Position numbers and translations under genes: made by a program. From contig JAPTOF010000014.1 in the NCBI GenBank assembly GCA_028554755.1, positions 3,844,001-3,908,000 on the forward strand: a stretch of 64,000 nucleotides of DNA, read 5' to 3'. This DNA comes from Cordia subcordata (taxonomy: Eukaryota; Streptophyta; Magnoliopsida; Boraginales; Cordiaceae). The notes below the pieces were generated by a model. That model was not told where the DNA came from. It worked only from the letters and a program-made list of their open reading frames with translations, and searched no databases. The stretch's first letter is position 1. Each line of letters begins with the position of its first letter. Below are positions 57,485-64,000 of the stretch, piece after piece.

Positions 57485-58190
57485 TTTTAAAATGTTAAAA
57501 TTTTAATTTTTTTAACTTTTATAATTTAGGTTAGGTTCTTAAATTGTATTATTTTAATTTTTAAGATATAACAAATTTAATTTTTTTAACTTTTATAATT
57601 TAGGTTGATATCTTTAAAAGTAACACTGGTATTTTTAAAAGTAACAACAAATATTATGTGGCCTAAAATAATACTTTTTTTTAAAATATTTATAGTTTGT
57701 TTGTACGTAAAATACTCAAACAAAATAAAAGTCAAATTAGACCTATTAAAGAGATAAGAAGATGTTTTATATTGTATTGACGAGGTGTCATTACATAAAA
57801 GAAATTAAAATAATGAGTTTGCATGTCATGGTTTGCATGGGTTTTTATAGAATTTTAAATTAAATTCTTTTAATTTTCAAGATTTAGCCAAATTTTATTT
57901 TTAAATGTTTTTGTTATACAGATTCCGTTTCTAAAAATGACACAAAATATTTGAGTCCTAAAACGATACTTTTTTAGTTCCATTATTTGTAGTTACTTTC
58001 TAATGCAAAATCCCCAAGCAAAATAACAACCTGTTTGGCTAAGTTTATTTGGAGAGTATAAGCTGTAAAGAGTGAAAAGTAGTTGTAAGTGTTAGATTAG
58101 ATCCATTAAAAAAAGATAAATGGATGTTTTATCTTGATAACGTATCATTACATAGAAAAAATTAAAATGCTAGCGTACATGCATAGTTTT
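57485..58190. repeat. Diverged direct duplication, about 350-bp units
   Basis: Copy 1 (about 57485-57830) and copy 2 (about 57850-58190) share, in order, TTTTAATTTT-AAGATxTA, a block ATTATGTGGCCTAAAA/ATATTTGAGTCCTAAAA, ATTTGTAGTTxxTTT, AAACAAAATAA, AGATGTTTTAT and TCATTACATA-AAAAATTAAAAT. Copy 2 has extra text CTGTTTGGCTAAGTTTATT (about 58033-58051), similar to the MITE end at 58661. Origin unknown. Confidence 0.5.
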
Positions 58191-58660
58191 TTTTTTTGGG
58201 TTAAAAACATCTCTTAGCACGTGGATGATGTGGTATGTCCGAAAATTCTATTTTAATGAATGATAAATAATATCTTTCAAACAGTGAATTATAATCTATA
58301 TAATACTATTGATATATATTGTTTTTGACACGTCCATTAGTTAAGGTTAAATTTTTTAGTGAGACACATACGTGAACTTAACTTTATAAACAGGTCGATG
58401 GTGAGGAGTGTTAAACTCAAAACCCTTCAAGGCAAACTCTAATTATATCATATTTAATGATAATCTTTATCCAAATGCTTAAACTTTTGAGTAGAAATTT
58501 TTTTATGAGAAGTCAAGCTATTATAAGAATTTATTGTATTTATAAGAATTTATTATATTTATTCATTACATTCAATGTACATTATGATCCTGAATGGTAA
58601 CAATCATACAACCAAGGGATGGGCTTGTGGCTAGCTTCAACGAACTTCGAGACCATCTTA

Positions 58661-59009
58661 GAGCCTGTTTGGCTAAGCTTATTTTTAAGTACTTACAAAC
58701 AAGTTACGAAGCATTCGGATAATATGTACTTATAAGTTACTGACACATTTGGTAAATAAGTAATTATAAATAATAATGATAGTTAAAATGACTAAAAGGG
58801 AAATATCATTAATTATTGTGGTAATTTTTTAAAGGTAAATTGGTCTTTCCATTGCTGATCAATGAGCTTATAAGTCCTTTAAAGAAAAGCTGGAAAATTG
58901 GTGGATTTTTTTTTCAGCTTATAAGCTATCAAAAAGTACTTATAAGCTGTGTTACCAAACACGTAAAATTCTCTTTTTTGTTGGCTTATAAGGTTAGCCA
59001 AACAGGCTC
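58661..59009. mobile_element. Tourist-like MITE (PIF/Harbinger type)
   Basis: 349 bp with terminal inverted repeats GAGCCTGTTTGGCTAA (58661-58676) and TTAGCCAAACAGGCTC (58994-59009), flanked by TTA on both sides (58658-58660 and 59010-59012). A 3-bp TTA duplication with a G..CCTGTTTGG terminus is diagnostic of Tourist-like MITEs. The interior repeats ACTTATAAG/TTATAAGCT near both ends. No coding capacity. It ends 37 bp upstream of the PMEI TATA box. Confidence 0.85.
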
Positions 59010-59045
59010 TTAATGCCATGCTCTCTTATCTGCCTCACCAACCCT

Positions 59046-59052
59046 TATAAAA
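59046..59052 (+). promoter_or_regulatory. TATA box of the PMEI gene
   Basis: ACCCTTATAAAACCATCAC gives TATAAAA at 59046-59052, placing the transcription start near 59075-59085 and the first downstream ATG at 59187, with no ATG between. The in-frame ATG at 59013 lies upstream of the TATA box and would not be transcribed from it. Confidence 0.7.
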
Positions 59053-59186
59053 CCATCACTAGCTTCTCCACATTCCTCTCATTCCCATACTTAGCCTCAG
59101 GCGCCAGAGCCACCATCACAAACATCAAGACATTTATAATATATTGCTGCAACAATACACCTATCTCTCATCACCACCTCCACTAC

Positions 59187-59762
59187 ATGAAAATGGATTG
59201 GCCTTTGACCCTTATCATTCTTCTTCTCACCCTTCCCTCCACCATCGCAAAAACACACAAAGAAGAAGCACAAGACTTGGTCCACTCTTCATGTATTCAT
59301 GCTAATTACCCTGACCTCTGCATCAGAACCCTGGGATCCTACTCCGGCCCGGCCAAAACCCCGCGCGACTTGGCGAAAGCAGCAGTAAAAGTGAGCCTCG
59401 ACCGAGCACGCAAGGCCTCGGACTTTCTCCAGCAGCTCAAAAGTCAAAACAAGCAAGAGCGAGGCGCGCTGAGAGACTGCGTGGAGCAGATAGGTGATTC
59501 CATGGAAAGCCTCAAGAAAACTCTTTCCGAGTTGAAGCATCTTCGTAGTGGTTCCTTCAGGTGGCAGATGAACAACGCGGAGACTTGGGTCAGTGCTGCC
59601 CTGACCTATGAGGACACTTGCCTTGATGGCTTTAAAGTCGTCTCTGGAAAGGTTCGTTCTGATGTGAAAAGCAAGATCACCAATGTTGCTAGAGTTACTA
59701 GTAATGCACTCTACCTTATCACTCTTCTTGACGAGTCTCGTGGGAAATATGCTTCTCCTTAG
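59187..59762 (+). CDS. Pectin methylesterase inhibitor (PMEI) family protein
   Basis: A 191-residue single-exon gene. PMEI-domain proteins are secreted helical bundles that bind pectin methylesterases (or, in invertase-inhibitor relatives, acid invertases) in the wall. A signal peptide (MKMDWPLTLIILLLTLPSTIA, about 1-21) is followed by the domain: Cys36 and Cys45 (SSCIHANYPDLC) form the first expected disulfide, Cys98 (RDCVEQ) and Cys145 (EDTCLDGF) the second. The motif YEDTCLDGF and the final helix (SNALYLITLL, 172-181) are intact, and the length is normal for the family. I chose ATG 59187 because it begins the signal peptide and follows the TATA box; the frame is open back to 59013 but that would add 58 unlikely residues. 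PMEI versus invertase inhibitor cannot be settled from sequence alone. No premature stop: the only evidently functional host gene here. Confidence 0.92.
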   Translation: MKMDWPLTLIILLLTLPSTIAKTHKEEAQDLVHSSCIHANYPDLCIRTLGSYSGPAKTPRDLAKAAVKVSLDRARKASDFLQQLKSQNKQERGALRDCVEQIGDSMESLKKTLSELKHLRSGSFRWQMNNAETWVSAALTYEDTCLDGFKVVSGKVRSDVKSKITNVARVTSNALYLITLLDESRGKYASP

Positions 59763-60097
59763 TGTATGATCATCCTTGAGGGAGTACCTTTTGTGCGATT
59801 CTGTTTGTTGAATATAAGCATAATATATTTACACATATATACAGACTTCGATATTGTGTAAGTTGTCTTTTTGGCTTCCCGATTTTCATATTATGTTTTT
59901 CTTCTCTGTCCAACTAATTCTAGTATGCTGTGAAATTAGTGTGTTTAATCTCAAGTACTACTTCCTTTATGTATTAGAGTTATACTATGCCATTATCATG
60001 TTTATTTTGTTATAGAGTTATACTATGCCATTCTCATGTATTAGCCGCACCTCAAGAATGTATGCAGATGTTGTGTAACAATTTGGCTTTTGGTTTG
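59763..60097. other. PMEI 3' flank
   Basis: Possible polyadenylation signals GAATATAAG (about 59810) and ATAATATATTT (about 59820). A 40-bp-period duplication of AGAGTTATACTATGCCATT (59977-59995 and 60014-60032) follows. No gene seen. Confidence 0.5.
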
Positions 60098-60190
60098 GAG
60101 CCTGTTTGGTTCTAGTTATTTTACAATTTATAAGCTCTTAAAGAAATGCACTCCTCACATGTTTTTTACTATTTGTAGTTTATAAGCTAA
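60098..60190. mobile_element. MITE fragment interrupted by the hAT element
   Basis: It starts GAGCCTGTTTGGTTCTAG, resembling the terminus of the MITE at 58661, and has TTATAAGCT motifs. It breaks off where the hAT terminus begins, so its other half may lie beyond the window. Inferred. Confidence 0.4.
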
Positions 60191-60707
60191 GAAGTACGGA
60201 TACGATACGCCGACACGATACGCGACACGATGTGACACGCCGATACGTCTTTTTTCCAAAAACTAGGATACGACACGCTTAGGATACGTTAAATAAAAAA
60301 ATATTTAAATTTTATATATATTGCATAAATATCATTTTTATCATGAATATATTACATAAATATCATTTTTATCATGACAAATCAATTTGCTTTAGAGGCT
60401 TCAACCATCCCTCAAAATATGGCACAAAAAGATACTACCAATTCTTGTAATTCATACATGAAAAGAAAAGAAAAAAATTACTAGTTCTTGTAATTCATAT
60501 TCAACAACAATAGACCTGATCACATGAAAAACCCCAACAATTTTTCAATCAAACATACAATAACACACACAATAACATAATATTTAGCACACAACTAGTT
60601 ATGAAAGATTAAACACCATGAAGTAACATGTTCATAAAATACAAACCAATTCAACACATTAAAAAGTTAAAGTTTAAAGCAAAAATTCATTAAGAAACAC
60701 ATAATAT

Positions 60708-63007
60708 TCATTCATCTTCAGCTTCATTAGATTGAATCTCTTCATCATCCCTTTCCAACACATTATCACCATCATCCGTGAAGATCACTGCCTCTATTTC
60801 AGGCTCATCAAGGGACAAGTTGGCAATTGCAAGTTCTCCCACATCTTCAAAGGACTCGAATGTATCTCCACAAATATCCCACATTTTACTTCGTCCTTTA
60901 AAATAGTGTTCATCTCTCCTAGAAAGAAGACGCAAATTGGAATGAACAAAGACCAAATCTTCAGCGCTTTTTGGTGCCAATTTGTTTCTTTTCAAGGAGT
61001 GGATAAACGAATAAGTGCTCCAATTTCTCTCACGAAGATGATGATGAAGGTTGTTGAAGCAATTTCAAAGCCAAACTTTGAAGCATTGGTGCACTAGCTC
61101 CATGAATCACCCACCAAGCTTTAGGATCCATATGATAGCGTTCATATATTGAATCACTATCTCCAAATTCTTTCGCATTGGTGGAGAAATTTGCAAACTC
61201 CATGTTGACTTTGACACGATCAGTGGGATTTGGAAAGAACTTCTTCAAACATTTTGACCTTTCTTGAGAGATTTCCAAATCTTTGTGTGGAGGAACACGG
61301 CCAAGGACCTCATTAATCCATTCTTGAGTATAGTACCTTGAATAGAGAATAAATAGAATAAATATAGATTTTAAAATTGCATGAAAAAAAAAGTAGAAAA
61401 TGAAATTTCAAATAATTAACTTACTTATGATTCAAAGAATGAGCTAAACAATGGAGTGGAGTGTAGTTCTTGGTCCAACGATCAATGAGAATTTTATAGA
61501 TCACATCATAAAAACTACTAGACTCCTCAAGTTGCTTTCCCTCTTTCCTGAATATTGCAACTTTCACTTGTTCAATCATAGAATCCCATATTTCATAAAC
61601 CAAGTGAAGACAAGGTTTATCAGTGTCACATCTCCTAAGCATGTCATAAATAGGCCCCATAAAAGAAATGATGTAATCAATTTTATCCCACCACAAATCA
61701 TTAAGAAGTGTCTCCTTCACCACTTGAGCCTTTCCAATATCATCTTCTCGATAAGTACTCCATTGCTCACTAATAACCAACTCTTGAAGCCCTCTTTTGA
61801 TAAGCTTGAATCGCTTCATCATCACAATTACTGAAGCAAACCGAGTATTTGCCACCGAAAGCAACTTTAACGGGACAAACTCATTGAACATGGCCAACCT
61901 CATAGAATGATTCATGATGAAATTTTTCACAAACATAATATCATCATGAACATTCGTGATCCAAGAACACTCAATATATGTAACTTCATTGACATCAGAA
62001 TTCTTTGGTAAACAAATATTTTGCAAAGCAAGATTTAAAGTGTGCACTACACATGGAGTCCAAGTAATGTGAGGATAAATTTGACTAACAAGTGCTCCAG
62101 CTCCTGCACAATTCTTAGCATTGTCAGTGACTAATTGAATAACATTATCAGGACCAACTTCTTCTATTACTTCTTTCAATATATTAGCAATGAAGTGTTT
62201 ATCTTTTATTTCTCCCGAACAATCAATCGCCTTAAGAAACATTGGCCCTCCTTCTGTCATAGCCATAACATTTATAAGTGGTCTTCTTTGTGAATCACTC
62301 CATCCATCACTGACAATACTTACCCCGTTGTGACTCCAAGTGCTCTTTATAGGTTGCAATTTTCTCTCCACATGAGCTTTTTCTTGTTGAAGTAAAGTAG
62401 TTCTCAACAAATTATATCCAGGAGGCAAATATCCTGGAATGCTATTGTTGGCTGCAAATGAATAAGAATGTACATAATAGGGATTCCTTGCCAAATGAAA
62501 TGGCAATCTAGCATAATAGAACATCCAAGCAATGCTAGCATGCAACATATCACGGGCTTGAATATTGAATCCCTTTAGAATGGGATTAGATTGTGAAGAA
62601 CTACCTACACGCCCACTTGTTCTTCTTCTTTTATAATCATATTGCCCTTGAATAACATTTGTTGTAGCACTCCTAGGCAAAGACACTTTTTTTGGAGCAC
62701 TACTTTCCATTCTCTTTGTTGCTTGCTCGTCTAGTTTTTGCATTTCTACCAAATCAACATCTCTAACCTTAGGACATGCTCCTATTCCCGCTTTAGGTAT
62801 CTTCAATAAATGAGCCTTAACTCTAGTATAAGAGCTTTTCTTAGTTTGGTGACAAAAATTACATATCCATGTACAATTTCCACCACCATCCTCTATTTTA
62901 TTTATCCTTGTAACATATTTCCATAGTGGTTTACTTAAATCTTGATCTTGATTTTCACTCAAAATTGGGGGTGAAGGTACACTAGCAGTAGAAGATGATG
63001 AAGCCAT
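60708..63007 (-). pseudogene. hAT transposase, two coding exons, one frameshift
   Basis: Exon 1 (63007-61425) begins MASSSSTASV. It has a BED zinc finger (W29, C49, C52, H66, C78), a DUF659 transposase domain with SDGWSD (D234) and VTDNAKNC (D295), and CVVHTLNLALQN (319-330). An 88-bp intron (61424-61337) has donor GTAAGT and acceptor TTCAAG; joining restores HK-YYTQEW. Exon 2 (61336-60708) carries the C-terminal hAT dimerisation region (PKAWWVIHGASAPMLQSLALKLL, then NWSTYSFIHS and NKLAPKSAEDLVFV) and an acidic tail. At about 61034-61028, directly after a Ser run, a 2-bp loss (S-[C-E]-R-N-W) creates TGA and changes frame, removing the last 105 or so residues. Otherwise intact, so a recent loss. 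Confidence 0.88.
61337..61424 (-). other. Transposase intron (88 bp)
   Basis: Donor AA|GTAAGT (61424 down) and acceptor TTCAAG|G (61337), AT-rich inside. Splicing keeps the frame and produces the conserved LNHKYYTQEW sequence across the junction. Confidence 0.85.
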
Positions 63008-63033
63008 ATCTCAAAAATTATAAACCTGCCTCT

Positions 63034-63708
63034 CTGTCAAAATAATCACAAATAAGTAATAAATAATTATTTAATTAATAATCATAAATTACTGAATAAT
63101 TTATGTAGGCGAAAGATATGTTTCTCAATTCCTATTTCGAATCAATAGAGATTCAGTAAACAATATTTATAAGTAAGATATATCGACTCAGATTTAAAAA
63201 ATTAAACATATATAATATAAGTCACTCTAGTATAATGTGGGTTTATCTTGATTTCTCTATTGCTGCGTTTGGCAGCCATCTTAAAAGTTAAAACAAAAGG
63301 ACAAACCATCCACCCTTCTTCTCTTCCATAAATGCAATCAGCTGGCAGGTTTATGTCATCAACTAACATTTCAAAGGAAAAAAACAAGACCAAAAAAGGT
63401 GTAAATAACTATACCTAATTAAATGGATAAATATTGCAAATAAAAACAACTTCGTCATCCGCAAGCCTTCTAATTGAATTATTTTTTGTCTGTTTTGAAA
63501 TCTCCAGACCTTTCTTTTAATTATAAGTTATTAATCTGCAAGGTATAGGACCGATAAAAAAGAGAAAAGAAGGAAAAATACTCCCTCCTTCATTACAGTT
63601 GCAAACCACCACCATCATGACCAAACCACCACCATCATTTACCAATTTAAATGATAAATTTGATGAGCAAAAAGCGAAAAAAGAAAAAAGAAAACACGAT
63701 AAGCTTAC
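63034..63708 (-). other. Probable 5' UTR intron of the transposase gene
   Basis: CATCAAG|GTAAGCTT at 63708 (minus strand) matches a plant donor, and TTTTGACAG|AGAGG ending at 63034 matches an acceptor 26 bp upstream of the ATG. The intervening 675 bp is AT-rich without coding signal. Inferred from splice consensus only. Confidence 0.5.
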
Positions 63709-64000
63709 CTTGATGAGACGAGGAACGTGGTCGGACTGCCGCCTCTGCCAAGCACCGGAGAATGTGAGTTTTAATAGTTTTTTTTTTCCTTGAGAGTGGA
63801 GATTTTGAGGGAGATGATCGAGAGATGAGAGGTGAGAAGTGATCGAGAAAGGTGAGAAGTGATCTAGGGCTATGTTAACTGATATTGATTTTTTTTTCAA
63901 GTTATATTCAAAATTGCATTAATGCCCAAAAAATTTAAAAAATTATAAATAATACCCCATGCGTGTCCAATTTTTCGTGTCCGGCGTGTCCCCGCATGTC

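Larger units (their letters stand above)
60191..64000 (-). mobile_element. hAT transposon (one end outside the window)
   Basis: The left end has dense subterminal repeats GATACG/GACACG (60197-60300: GGATACGATACGCCGACACGA...). The right edge of the window (63958-64000) carries the complementary set (GCGTGTCC, CGTGTCCGGCGTGTCC). Between them is a minus-strand transposase gene. Subterminal repeats around a BED/DUF659 transposase fit a plant hAT element. The exact termini and 8-bp duplication cannot be given because the right end is cut off. Confidence 0.8.

Noticed and set aside
59013..59186. Upstream in-frame ATG at 59013 as the PMEI start
   Set aside because: It lies one base beyond the MITE target duplication and upstream of the TATA box, adds 58 residues before a good signal peptide, and is not expected in the transcript.
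59097..59540. Minus-strand open frames across the PMEI gene
   Set aside because: Antisense shadows of the real coding sequence.

Overview
The window looks like repeat-rich, AT-rich nuclear DNA from a flowering plant. The evidence is nested LTR retrotransposons of plant lineages (Sirevirus, other Ty1/copia, Athila-like, Tat/Ogre-like), plant LINEs, a MITE, a hAT transposon with a spliced transposase gene, and one compact plant gene for a secreted pectin methylesterase inhibitor (PMEI). I cannot name the species. Only the PMEI gene (59187-59762) looks like an intact host gene; no tRNA, rRNA or CRISPR array was seen.

Layout. 1-6640: a decayed LTR (691-1010), a 5'-truncated plus-strand LINE (about 1020-3690), a minus-strand LINE tail (about 4500-5060), a Helitron-like 3' end (5330-5357) and AT-rich spacer. 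6641-16365: a complete but mutated minus-strand Sirevirus with near-identical 1.3-kb LTRs, tRNA-Met primer site, polypurine tract, direct-repeat target site, gag, pol and a third accessory ORF. 16373-21160: spacer with microsatellites and two clusters of inverted repeats. 21160 to about 45300: a Tat/Ogre-like Ty3/gypsy element split into three pieces by a 7.8-kb Ty1/copia (21841-29610, itself carrying a 431-bp solo LTR in gag) and an 11.2-kb Athila-like element (32439-43664). 45480-52000: a diverged Athila-type LTR, an antisense ORF1-like remnant and a 1957-bp solo LTR. 53088-56377: a candidate Mutator-like element with terminal inverted repeats; it encloses about 950 bp of compound trinucleotide repeat and is split by a 1779-bp solo LTR. 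58661-59009: a Tourist-like MITE directly upstream of the PMEI promoter. 60191-64000: a hAT transposon whose transposase has one visible frameshift; its far end lies outside the window.

How the parts relate. The insertions form a readable relative order: the Tat-like element is older than the copia and Athila-like insertions in it, and the copia is older than the solo LTR in its gag. Most, though not all, premature stops in the retroelements replace CAG, CAA, CGA or TGG codons, as expected from cytosine deamination in methylated DNA. The most interesting pattern is a GC-rich palindrome (core CCGGTCGACCGG) repeated in the Sirevirus LTRs, again just upstream of its accessory ORF, and also found in the unrelated Athila-like LTRs and the 5' leader of the copia. 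A second solo LTR has an analogous but different array: five copies of a near-palindrome spaced exactly 31 bp, just upstream of its TATA box.
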